Origin: Thermoleophilia bacterium
GTDB taxonomy: Bacteria > Actinomycetota > Thermoleophilia > RBG-16-64-13
Direction: 5' to 3'
Length of the DNA stretch: 5,399 nt
Assembly: GCA_016929985.1 (NCBI GenBank)
Contig: JAFGIH010000489.1
Span: 1 to 5,399 of the forward strand
Made by a program: the position numbers and the translations under genes. A model generated the notes under the pieces. The model saw only the letters and a list, made by a program, of their open reading frames with translations, did no database searches and was not told the DNA's origin. How positions within the stretch are numbered: position 1 is the first letter of the stretch; the number at the start of each line of letters is the position of its first letter. Positions 1 to 5,278 of the stretch are shown here, piece by piece.

Positions 1-917
1 AGCCCGTCCTCGTGCACCTCATACACCGCCACGTTCGACTGCACCCAGTATTCGTCGGGCTCGAGGTCCGGCGTGCCGAAATACGAGATCTTCACGAGAG
101 GGACGAGCAACCTGTCTCCGGGGTTTGCGTCCAACGGGAAATCCTCCTGCACTTTCTGGGTTCCGTCGTCGAGCACGGTGGTCGCATTCCTCAGGGCGTA
201 GACGGTGATCTGCCCAGGGATGCTGCTTGGCCCGAACGCCTTCTCTACCTCGATGACATATCCCAGCGGCAGTGCTTCGACCACCGTGCCGAGGACTACC
301 GCCTCGGTGTGGTAGAAGGAGTAGAAGGGGCTGAGGTACTGGACCCGCGTATCGAACGAAGCGCTCGGCGCGCTGTGAGCGATCGCCGTGATGGTCGCCT
401 CATCCGGGTCTATGACTACGGTGAGCGTGAAATCGGGGTATTCACTCAGACTGTCGGCGAACCACACCTCGACCTCGACCACGTTGCTGCCTCCCCTGTA
501 GGCAGTACAGTTGACCACGCAGTCGGTGGGCGTCTTGAGCAGCCGGAGCATCTCGGCGAGATCCTCCTGCGCCGACGGCGCAACGAGGTTTTGGACCGTA
601 GCCAGGTCCACCCGGCCGTCCAGGTAGTAGATGATGGCATCGCCCAGCCGCAGCGCCTCCGTCATGGCCGCCTGTGAGAACGCCCATGACTCCGCGGAGG
701 TGGTCATCACGTAGGGATCGGGATCGGTCGCCTCCGTGACGGCCATGGTCGTCAGTGGTGAGTCTGAGGTGGTTTGGGTGGTCAGGGCTGGAGCCGGGGC
801 CGACGTGACCGGAGGCGTCGTGCTCGCGGTCTCGGCCGGCTCATCGCCACAGCCCAAGCCGACAAGTGCAGCCGCAGCTACGACAGCCAGGAACAGTAGC
901 GCTCTCACAAAGGTCAT
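1..917 (-). CDS. Putative two-domain lipoprotein of unknown function, 3' end cut off by window edge
   Basis: An uninterrupted minus-strand frame of 305 codons runs off the left edge, so the C terminus is missing. I chose the ATG at 917 because GGAG lies 8 bases upstream; an in-frame ATG at 935 has only a GGAG 13 bases away. Residues 1-22 form a signal peptide (Arg5, then a hydrophobic Ala/Val/Leu stretch) ending LVGLGC with Cys23. This is a degenerate lipobox, because Gly instead of Leu/Val/Ile stands at -3. Residues 24-70 are a Thr/Ser/Ala/Pro-rich linker. Residues 75-182 look like a compact alpha+beta domain with a Cys133-x3-Cys137 pair, perhaps a disulfide. Residues 196-305 are beta-rich (LGTVVEA, YVIEVEKAF, GQITVYAL, GDRLLVPL) and recall the small OB-like domains of some secreted proteins; that is inference from pattern only. 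The protein is probably anchored outside the membrane. I do not recognise the family and infer no activity. The long plus-strand frame opposite it is a shadow. Confidence 0.85.
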   Translation of the reverse strand, partial: MTFVRALLFLAVVAAAALVGLGCGDEPAETASTTPPVTSAPAPALTTQTTSDSPLTTMAVTEATDPDPYVMTTSAESWAFSQAAMTEALRLGDAIIYYLDGRVDLATVQNLVAPSAQEDLAEMLRLLKTPTDCVVNCTAYRGGSNVVEVEVWFADSLSEYPDFTLTVVIDPDEATITAIAHSAPSASFDTRVQYLSPFYSFYHTEAVVLGTVVEALPLGYVIEVEKAFGPSSIPGQITVYALRNATTVLDDGTQKVQEDFPLDANPGDRLLVPLVKISYFGTPDLEPDEYWVQSNVAVYEVHEDG

Positions 918-1041
918 TACGCTGTCTCCGGTCATTCGTCACGATGGGCTCCGAAGAAATGTGACGATACCAGCAAGCAGAAGGCTCCCGACCGCTCTTG
1001 GTGTTCGAAGCACGGAGCGTCGGTGAAGCTCCCTGGTGATT

Positions 1042-1063
1042 CTACAATCCCACGACTGGGGTT
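1042..1063. promoter_or_regulatory. Possible divergent promoter region between the lipoprotein and membrane protein genes
   Basis: The 192 bases between the two divergent starts contain ATTCTACAAT at 1039-1048. It reads TACAAT on the plus strand (1043-1048) and TAGAAT on the minus strand, each five of six bases from TATAAT. No good -35 box is seen at normal spacing on either strand. Immediately after it, AATCCCA (1046-1052) can pair with TGGGGTT (1057-1063) across a CGAC loop, with one G-T wobble. It could be an operator or a leader hairpin. Weak call. Confidence 0.25.
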
Positions 1064-1109
1064 ACTCTGGGGAGGATGGAGTCAGCGCGGCGTGGACGAG
1101 GGCTGCCAC

Positions 1110-1586
1110 ATGAAGAGACGTGATCGCCTGAGCGGGGTGGGGTGGTGGGCGGCCCTCACCGTCTGGGGCGTGGTCAACGCCGTCAACCTGTTGCAGGCCG
1201 CGGGCTTTCTGTCCCGAGTTTTCACCGGCGATATGGATGTCAATCACGCTCTCGGATACGCGTTGATATCTCTTGCCGCGCCCGCGATCGTAGCCATCGT
1301 GGCATTCGCGCGCATCCGGGCAGGATGGCGCTGGTGGATCGGCCCCGTCGTCTACGTCGCTTTCGTCGTCTTGATGATCGTTGTGGAGTACATCCTGCAC
1401 ATCGAGTTCCGATCTCCGTCTCGTCACAGCATCCTCGTGCCGTATCTGATTCTCTTCTTTGCCTCGATCCTGCTCATGGGCGGGCCGATGTTCCGGCTGG
1501 ACCGCCGGCTGTGGATGGTGACGGTCGTCACCACGGTCCTGCTACTCGGGTCGATGGGGATCGCGATGGGCATGGGCGTGGGCTGA
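1110..1586 (+). CDS. Small integral membrane protein, about five transmembrane helices, function unknown
   Basis: The protein has 158 residues. I chose the ATG at 1110 because GAGGG stands 7 bases upstream and the preceding 29 in-frame codons from 1023 have no ribosome site and an unhelical composition. A basic N terminus (MKRRDR) is followed by hydrophobic segments at about 11-34, 47-67, 75-98, 107-127 and 133-152. The connecting loops carry Arg clusters (RIRAGWRWW at 68-76, RLDRR at 129-133), which fits the positive-inside rule. Polar residues within the membrane include Asn23, Asn26, Glu93 and His97. I see no catalytic, transport or nucleotide-binding motif, and I do not recognise the family. 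The gene stands alone: it diverges from the lipoprotein gene on its left and converges on the CotH-like gene on its right. It could be a small membrane-stress or assembly protein, but nothing in the sequence says so. Confidence 0.75.
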   Translation: MKRRDRLSGVGWWAALTVWGVVNAVNLLQAAGFLSRVFTGDMDVNHALGYALISLAAPAIVAIVAFARIRAGWRWWIGPVVYVAFVVLMIVVEYILHIEFRSPSRHSILVPYLILFFASILLMGGPMFRLDRRLWMVTVVTTVLLLGSMGIAMGMGVG

Positions 1587-1591
1587 ACCCA

Positions 1592-1647
1592 CAAGCGAAC
1601 CGGGGCGGGGCCGAGGCGTTGGGGCTGAGGCCGCGGTGCCCGGCTTG
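1592..1647. terminator. Possible bidirectional terminator between convergent genes
   Basis: The 64 bases between the convergent stops hold an imperfect inverted repeat. CAAG (1592-1595) and CCGGG (1600-1604) pair with CCCGG (1639-1643) and CTTG (1644-1647), leaving a 4-base bulge on the left arm. The loop holds a near-perfect direct repeat, GGGGCCGAGGC at 1607-1617 and GGGGCTGAGGC at 1621-1631. There is no T-tract on either strand, so this is a position-based, weak call. Confidence 0.35.
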
Positions 1648-1650
1648 CGC

Positions 1651-3141
1651 CTATTCCGCCATGAACTGCTGCGAGATGCTCGCCGCCTCTTGGTCCACGG
1701 TGGCGGCATCGACGAGGTCTGCCGCCTGCGTCTTCAGAACGGCCCCCCAGGCCGCCAGGATCTCGGCGGCCTTGCCGCTTTCATACAGCTCGGTTCTCAG
1801 CTCGGCGAGCCGGTCTTCGTAGAGCTGTTGCCACTCGGGGTTGGCCTTGAAACGCGTGACGAGGATGTTCGATTTCGCGCCGCCGAAGCCGTCCAGGCCG
1901 CGGAACTTGCCCTGGCCACCGGCCTGGCCTGGCGGGTCGGCCTGCTGCTGGCCGCCGGCCTGGCCTTGGTCGCCGCGGGGGATGGTCGCGCCGTCAGGCA
2001 CCTCCATCCCTTCTGGGCGCTGCATACCTTGGGGTATCCCGTTGCCCATGCCGCCGAAAGCCAGGTTATGGTCCCAGGCGACCACCGTGAACTTCTCGGC
2101 CTTGGTGTCGTAGTAGAGGTAGGAGTTGTTGCCCGCGCCGTCGATGTCGTCGAAGTTGCTCAGGAGCCCTTCCATCGCTAGGTACGTTGCGAAAGCGTCG
2201 ATGTCGAGGCGGTCGGGAAGATCGGCGTTGAAGGTGGCGTCGTCGGCGTTGTTGATGAAGTCCAGGAACTCGATGAGTGGCATGAGGTCGGCGTTGGTCT
2301 TGCCGGCCTCCTGGTCGAAGACCTCGTCGTAGGAGTCGGGATCGTCGCCCCGGTAGCTGTAGTCGCCGGTGCTCTCGGCCTTGTAGAGGGCGCCGGTGAT
2401 GCTGAAGTTGTCGGCCATCCACATGTCATCAGGATTCTCGATGACCAGCCGCAGGGCGGTCTCGCCTCCGTTGACACTGAAGCTTGAGTAGACTGCTCTC
2501 TCGGAGGCGAGACCGGCTTCGTGAAGCAGGCCGAGGGAGACCGCCTCGTTGAGCGCGGTCTCGGAGGTGTTCGAGCGGACCACCAACTCGACGAAGCCGT
2601 CGTGGTTCTGGTTGTCGACGTTCTTGTCGAGGTCGATGAGCCAGGGCAGAGACTCGGGGTCGTCGAAGGAGGCGTCGCCACTCATGGGTCCGGCGCCCAT
2701 GCCGTTCGCGCCCCCGGCGTCGTTCATGCCGCCGGCCCCTCGCCGCAGCCCCATGATCGACGAGTTGCCCTTGAGCCGCATACCCACGTTCTCGTAGGTC
2801 TCACCGTCGATGGTGACGGTAGCCTTGATCCACTCCTTGTTGCCCGTGTCTTGGTACGCCTGGATAAGGGCGTCGTAGTCTTCCTGTGCGAACGAGACGG
2901 TGATCTGGTGGACCACCGAGGTGTCGAAGAGGTCGGCGCCGGAGGTGTCGACAGGTTGCGTTGTGGTTTCCGGGGCCGCCGCAGCCTCGCTGGTTGGAGT
3001 GGTCTTCGTCTCCGCCGCGGCTGTCGCCGACGGCGCGCATCCGGCGGCCGCAAGGCCAAGAATGCCGAGGGCAGAGAGAGTCAGCAAAGCAACAAGCGCG
3101 TGGAGCGAGGCGCGTGAAGTGAAGGCGGCGGCGAGGCGCAT
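1651..3141 (-). CDS. CotH kinase family lipoprotein
   Basis: The protein has 496 residues. The start at 3141 has AGGAGG 5 bases upstream. Residues 1-34 are a signal peptide ending LAAAGC, a slightly relaxed lipobox with Cys35 as the lipid-modified residue. Residues 36-68 are a Thr/Ala/Glu/Pro linker. The CotH domain spans about 74-490: VHQITVSF at 77-84, GMRLKGNSS at 120-128 (Lys124 a candidate ATP-contacting residue), a long acidic middle, SNFDDIDGAGNNSYLYYD at 328-345, and AWDHNLAFGG at 355-364 with Asp357 a likely metal-binding residue. CotH of Bacillus is an atypical protein kinase that phosphorylates spore coat proteins; family members also occur widely as secreted lipoproteins with unknown substrates. 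Two low-complexity inserts break the domain: Gly/Met-rich at 134-155 and Gly/Gln/Pro-rich at 364-415 with GQAGGQ twice. No spore-coat gene or VTC-domain gene is adjacent. Family call is strong; kinase activity and an extracytoplasmic substrate are inference. Confidence 0.92.
   Translation of the reverse strand: MRLAAAFTSRASLHALVALLTLSALGILGLAAAGCAPSATAAAETKTTPTSEAAAAPETTTQPVDTSGADLFDTSVVHQITVSFAQEDYDALIQAYQDTGNKEWIKATVTIDGETYENVGMRLKGNSSIMGLRRGAGGMNDAGGANGMGAGPMSGDASFDDPESLPWLIDLDKNVDNQNHDGFVELVVRSNTSETALNEAVSLGLLHEAGLASERAVYSSFSVNGGETALRLVIENPDDMWMADNFSITGALYKAESTGDYSYRGDDPDSYDEVFDQEAGKTNADLMPLIEFLDFINNADDATFNADLPDRLDIDAFATYLAMEGLLSNFDDIDGAGNNSYLYYDTKAEKFTVVAWDHNLAFGGMGNGIPQGMQRPEGMEVPDGATIPRGDQGQAGGQQQADPPGQAGGQGKFRGLDGFGGAKSNILVTRFKANPEWQQLYEDRLAELRTELYESGKAAEILAAWGAVLKTQAADLVDAATVDQEAASISQQFMAE
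1919..1966. repeat. 12-bp direct repeat inside the CotH-like gene
   Basis: CCGGCCTGGCCT occurs at 1919-1930 and again at 1955-1966, a period of 36 bases or 12 codons. It encodes the two copies of the GQAGGQ-type segment (residues 393-398 and 405-410) in the Gly/Gln/Pro-rich insert just after the AWDHN motif. Because the period is a multiple of three, gain or loss of a copy would keep the frame, so the loop length could vary between strains. Confidence 0.7.
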
Positions 3142-3164
3142 CTGACCCTCCTCGGACGTATGGT

Positions 3165-3201
3165 ACGCCTCAGCCTAGCAACGGCGACCTAAGGGAGGCG
3201 T
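3165..3201. promoter_or_regulatory. Inverted repeat upstream of the CotH-like gene, possible operator
   Basis: ACGCCTC at 3165-3171 and GAGGCGT at 3195-3201 form a perfect 7-bp inverted repeat with 23 bases between, starting 24 bases ahead of the start codon. A related GCGCCTC lies at about 3240. I could not find a convincing -35/-10 pair in this leader, so whether it is an operator or an mRNA hairpin is open. Confidence 0.3.
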
Positions 3202-3253
3202 AAGGTGCCACGTGCCTTCGACGCCTGATTCCCACGGTGCGCCTCCTCTCGCC

Positions 3254-3327
3254 TGCGCCGGTCGCGCGCAAGAGCAGAAGCCCTGAGAAGCCTCCGCTCT
3301 TGCGCGTCGGATCCATCGACCGGCGTA
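3254..3327 (-). terminator. Large compound hairpin after the DUF3303-DUF4242 operon, likely terminator
   Basis: Two nested perfect inverted repeats lie directly after the DUF4242 stop codon. The inner stem is CGCGCAAGAGC (3265-3275) with GCTCTTGCGCG (3296-3306), 11 bp with a 20-base loop. The outer stem is CGCCGGTCG (3256-3264) with CGACCGGCG (3317-3325), 9 bp. The left arms are contiguous, giving 20 paired bases, while the right arms are separated by 10 bases (3307-3316). A G-T wobble and one further pair (3254 with 3327) extend it almost to the stop codon. The loop carries AGAAGCC twice (3276-3282, 3286-3292). There is no T-run after the stem on the minus strand, so it would be a U-less terminator, an mRNA 3'-end stabiliser, or a structured RNA element. 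Confidence 0.65.
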
Positions 3328-3612
3328 TCAGGTCCGATACTCTTCCCCCGCCACCATGAGCGGGAGCGCGTAGACTCCTTCCAGAGGGAAGGGGATCCCC
3401 GCCTGCGTCAACGCGATGTCGATGACCTTGCGGATCGAGTCGGCGTCTTTGGCATCCCACTCGCAGTAGAACTTGCCCTCTTCGGGAGCGTACCAACTAC
3501 GGATCCAGTAGGCGTCGGTGGTGGAATTGGCCTTGATAGCCTGCGCCAGGGGCGTCGCCGCCTGCGGATCCATATTGCCTCCCACCGGATGAACACACAT
3601 GAACTTGCCCAT
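3328..3612 (-). CDS. Small DUF4242-like (SCO4226-type) alpha+beta protein
   Basis: The protein has 94 residues and no signal peptide, so it is cytosolic. The ATG at 3612 has AAAGGGA upstream with 6 bases to the start. The core GKFYCEWDAKDADSIRKV at 46-63 followed by AGIPFPLEGVYALPL at 71-85 resembles DUF4242, whose typical pattern is a beta strand with a Cys, an acidic 'Ea-D-e-aIr' helix and a Gly-Ile/Leu-Pro turn leading to a final strand. SCO4226 of Streptomyces, a nickel-binding dimer, is the known member. Candidate metal-capable residues are Cys6, His8 and Cys50, but I cannot tell whether any binds a metal. The N-terminal third (residues 11-35) departs from the usual pattern. The gene is second in an operon: the DUF3303-like stop codon ends 39 bases upstream. 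A large hairpin follows its stop. The family call is moderate; it may be an unlabelled relative of the same fold. Confidence 0.8.
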   Translation of the reverse strand: MGKFMCVHPVGGNMDPQAATPLAQAIKANSTTDAYWIRSWYAPEEGKFYCEWDAKDADSIRKVIDIALTQAGIPFPLEGVYALPLMVAGEEYRT

Positions 3613-3651
3613 CGCACATCCCTTTCTTCGCGCGTTGGTGTTCCGCGGGAG

Positions 3652-3924
3652 CTACTTCATCATCTGCTTGACCATCTCCAGGCCCTGCTCAGCCGTGCAC
3701 GCGGGGACCACTGTGAAGGAGAAGACGTCGTCCCAGGCAGAGGTGGCGGCAAAGATCGAGGCTATATCTTCGGCTTCGCATATGGAGATCAGCTTGGGGT
3801 TGTCGCACGATAGCCAGTACTCGGCGACTAGCTTCAGTCCCGGTGGGTACGACCACGCCGCCCGCCGGGCGGTCCTCTCGCGGTCGGTGCCGGATCTTAC
3901 GTTGGCCAGGGTGACGAACAGCAT
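3652..3924 (-). CDS. DUF3303-like small alpha+beta protein
   Basis: The protein has 90 residues. I chose the ATG at 3924, because AAAGGAGG lies 5 bases upstream; extending to the in-frame ATG at 4029 would add 35 residues of low-quality sequence. The pattern matches DUF3303: an N-terminal strand (MLFVTLANV), a helix with Arg/Glu, YPPGLKLVAEYWL at 26-38 (the 'PxGvK-l-rW' element), ISICEAEDIASIFAATSAWDDVFSFTV around 46-72 (strand, acidic EAeD helix, Trp, then the phenylalanine strand), and VPA at 73-75. The family's biochemical role is not established; members have a ferredoxin-like fold and probably dimerise. Three Cys (40, 50, 76) are present. The gene is first in an operon with the DUF4242-like gene and is driven by a strong promoter at 4052-4079 with a leader of about 120 bases. 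Confidence 0.85.
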   Translation of the reverse strand: MLFVTLANVRSGTDRERTARRAAWSYPPGLKLVAEYWLSCDNPKLISICEAEDIASIFAATSAWDDVFSFTVVPACTAEQGLEMVKQMMK

Positions 3925-3929
3925 GGCGT

Positions 3930-3937
3930 CCTCCTTT
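3930..3937 (-). promoter_or_regulatory. Strong ribosome binding site that fixes the DUF3303-like start
   Basis: AAAGGAGG on the minus strand with 5 bases (ACGCC) to the ATG at 3924. It is the longest Shine-Dalgarno match in the window and decides this start over the in-frame ATG at 4029. Confidence 0.85.
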
Positions 3938-3981
3938 GGCCGGGTCGACCGAGGGAAGGGTCCAAACGAGGGAAGAGACTC

Positions 3982-4045
3982 GTGCGGGACCGATTGCCCA
4001 TGGTCGCCCGAGCAGTAGACGGGGAGCATCCCTCACTCCCCGCAC
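3982..4045 (-). promoter_or_regulatory. Structured 5' leader of the DUF3303-DUF4242 operon
   Basis: The leader between the predicted transcription start (about 4045) and the ribosome site can fold in two exclusive ways. The local hairpin pairs CGGGGAG (4020-4026) with CTCCCCG (4036-4042), 7 bp with a 9-base loop. The long-range stem pairs GTGCGGG (3982-3988) with CCCGCAC (4039-4045), also 7 bp, and shares 4039-4042 with the first. Between them, GACC/GGTC can form a third small stem. The first inverted repeat also sits just downstream of the -10 box, so as DNA it could be a repressor operator. No riboswitch class was recognised. Confidence 0.45.
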
Positions 4046-4051
4046 TCTTCC

Positions 4052-4079
4052 AGTATAGGCCGCCGTATCCGCGGGTCAA
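4052..4079 (-). promoter_or_regulatory. Housekeeping-type promoter for the DUF3303-DUF4242 operon
   Basis: On the minus strand TTGACC (4079-4074) is followed by a 16-base spacer and TATACT (4057-4052). Each hexamer matches the sigma-70/SigA consensus at five of six positions. Transcription should begin near 4045, leaving a leader of about 120 bases ahead of the ATG at 3924. This is the best promoter in the window. Confidence 0.7.
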
Positions 4080-4118
4080 TCGCTTCGCCGGGAGATCGAC
4101 TGCCCGGTTCAGCTGGGT

Positions 4119-4149
4119 ATGTGAGAGCTTTCTCATCCCCGGCTCACAT
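4119..4149. promoter_or_regulatory. Inverted repeat upstream of the DUF2202 gene, possible operator
   Basis: ATGTGAG (4119-4125) and CTCACAT (4143-4149) form a perfect 7-bp inverted repeat with 17 bases between. Inside it TGAGA (4122-4126) and TCTCA (4131-4135) give a second, overlapping 5-bp repeat. The site is 75-106 bases ahead of the start, where an operator would be expected. No clear -35/-10 pair could be fixed for this gene; TATCCA at 4157-4162 is a poor candidate. The rest of the intergenic stretch 3925-4224 holds the minus-strand promoter and leader and no supported gene. Confidence 0.35.
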
Positions 4150-4224
4150 TCTTCTTATCCAGTCTGGGAAAGCTCATGATGCGAACCACACGCACGCCGT
4201 TTTGAACGAATGAGAGGAAGAGAG

Positions 4225-4908
4225 ATGCAGAAGACGTGGAAGACGAGTCTGGTCGCCATGACGGCGGTTGCTCTCATGCTGGCCGCCGGTCTGGTCGCGG
4301 GCTGCAGCGACGGCTCCGACGGCGCCACGACGACGGTCGCCGCCATGACCGCAGCTCCCACGACCGCCACATCCGCTGCTGCCAGCGTCACGACCGCACC
4401 GGCGGCGGGTGCAGACGATGGCGTTCCCGCGGGAAGCGCGGACGCCGGCCACCCCTCGGCTGACGTCGAAGCAGGCTCCCTGAGCCAGGAAGAGCAGGAG
4501 GCTCTCCTCTTTCTCCGGGAGGAGGAGAAGCTTGCTCACGACGTATACGTCACGCTGTACGAGAAGTGGGGGACCCAGGTGTTCGACAACATCAGCCGCT
4601 CTGAACTCCGGCATATGGACAGCATGAAGGGCCTGCTCGACAACTACGGCCTAGCCGACCCCATCGGCAGCAACGAACTCGGAGTCTTCACCGACCCGGA
4701 GCTCCAAGAGCTCTTCGACACCTTGGTAGCCCAAGGCAGCGAGTCGGAGGTCGAGGCTCTCGAGGCCGGCATCGCCGTCGAGACCAAGGACATCGCCGAT
4801 CTCGAAGAGCTCATCGCCCTGACGACTCACAGCGACATCAAAGAGGTGGCGCAGAACCTCCTGGACGGTTCACGCAAGCATCTTGCCGCCTTCAGTAGGC
4901 GTCGCTGA
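4225..4908 (+). CDS. DUF2202 ferritin-like four-helix lipoprotein
   Basis: The protein has 227 residues. I chose the ATG at 4225, which has GAGGA 6 bases upstream; the in-frame ATG at 4210 has no such site. Residues 1-26 are a signal peptide ending GLVAGC, a good lipobox with Cys27. Residues 30-80 are an Ala/Thr-rich low-complexity linker. The DUF2202 domain covers about 86-224 and keeps the family pattern: EEEKLAHDVYVTLYEKWG (99-116), VFDNISRSELRHMD (119-132), YGLADP (141-146), GVFTDPELQELFDTLVAQG (153-171), GIAVETKDIADLEE (182-195) and LLDGSRKHLAAF (212-223). Helix breaks fit a ferritin-like bundle; Glu100 or Glu101, Glu127-x2-His130, Glu186 and His219 are the likely diiron or other metal ligands. 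The role, such as metal binding or oxidant protection at the cell surface, is inference from the fold. It diverges from the DUF3303 operon, and its TGA touches the stop of the GYD gene. Confidence 0.93.
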   Translation: MQKTWKTSLVAMTAVALMLAAGLVAGCSDGSDGATTTVAAMTAAPTTATSAAASVTTAPAAGADDGVPAGSADAGHPSADVEAGSLSQEEQEALLFLREEEKLAHDVYVTLYEKWGTQVFDNISRSELRHMDSMKGLLDNYGLADPIGSNELGVFTDPELQELFDTLVAQGSESEVEALEAGIAVETKDIADLEELIALTTHSDIKEVAQNLLDGSRKHLAAFSRRR

Positions 4909-4911
4909 TCA
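4906..4911. other. Abutting convergent stop codons in a TGATCA palindrome
   Basis: TGA at 4906-4908 ends the DUF2202 gene and TCA at 4909-4911 is the complement of the TGA that ends the GYD gene. No base separates them, so any terminator for either gene must lie within the coding sequence of the other. Confidence 0.95.
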
Positions 4912-5235
4912 CATGCCAGGCGCCCTCAGGCTGACCACCGAGGCCTCTTTCATCGCCATGACCGTCTGCTCGCCGGTCAGTAGCACGGTGGTCTTGACCT
5001 TCTCGAGGTGCCCCGGCACGACGACCGCCATGTCGAACGCCAGCGCGGCGGTATCGTTGGGTAGTTCCGCGATGAGGACGACGTCGTAGTCTCCCAGACA
5101 GAAGTAGAAGTCGATCAACCGTCCACCCAGCTGTTCTATCAGCGGGCGAACGACCTCTGAGCGGTCTTCGGGCTGTCCCACCAGTGCCGCTACGGCTTCC
5201 TTCGTGTACGAGGCCTGAATCATGAATCGGTTCAT
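4909..5235 (-). CDS. GYD domain protein
   Basis: The protein has 108 residues and no signal peptide. I chose the ATG at 5235, with GAGGGG 8 bases upstream; a GTG at 5244, three codons earlier, would overlap that site. The sequence follows the GYD family: an N-terminal strand MNRFMIQASYT, helix TKEAVAALVG, a helix with RSEVVRPLIEQLGGRL (25-40), the strand DFYFCLGDYDVVLIAELPND (42-61) containing the eponymous Gly48-x-Tyr50-Asp51, then a helix DTAALAFDMAVV and a strand KVKTTVLLT (79-87). The family is a dimeric alpha/beta-barrel-type ferredoxin-like fold of unknown biochemical role, often annotated in stress or metabolism neighbourhoods. The C-terminal tail (88-108) is Met- and Val-rich. It converges on the DUF2202 gene with touching stop codons. 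Confidence 0.92.
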   Translation of the reverse strand: MNRFMIQASYTKEAVAALVGQPEDRSEVVRPLIEQLGGRLIDFYFCLGDYDVVLIAELPNDTAALAFDMAVVVPGHLEKVKTTVLLTGEQTVMAMKEASVVSLRAPGM

Positions 5236-5278
5236 CGCTCTCACCCCTCTTCATCTTGACAGACTCGTCATGCTGCCG

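Noticed and set aside
12..677. Plus-strand frame of 221 codons at the left edge
   Set aside because: It lies opposite the lipoprotein gene, has Arg/His/Glu-rich shadow composition, no ribosome site, and the minus frame has a signal peptide and linker typical of a real gene.
1142..1822. Plus-strand frame of 226 codons over the membrane gene
   Set aside because: It is the +1 shadow of the membrane protein, with Arg-rich composition, and it runs into the convergent CotH-like gene.
2521..3117. Plus-strand frame of 198 codons within the CotH-like gene
   Set aside because: Val/Arg/Gly-rich shadow of a well-supported family match on the other strand.
3256..3325. Compound hairpin as an insertion-sequence end or CRISPR repeat
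   Set aside because: No transposase, no target duplication and no repeated spacer pattern are present; a single hairpin after an operon is more simply a terminator-like element.
3925..4029. N-terminal extension of the DUF3303-like protein to the ATG at 4029
   Set aside because: The added 35 residues do not fit the family, the ATG would be only about 16 bases from the predicted transcript start and within a hairpin, and the ATG at 3924 has a near-perfect ribosome site.
3982..4179. Plus-strand frame of 65 codons in the divergent region
   Set aside because: It starts with GTG without a ribosome site and covers the minus-strand promoter and leader.
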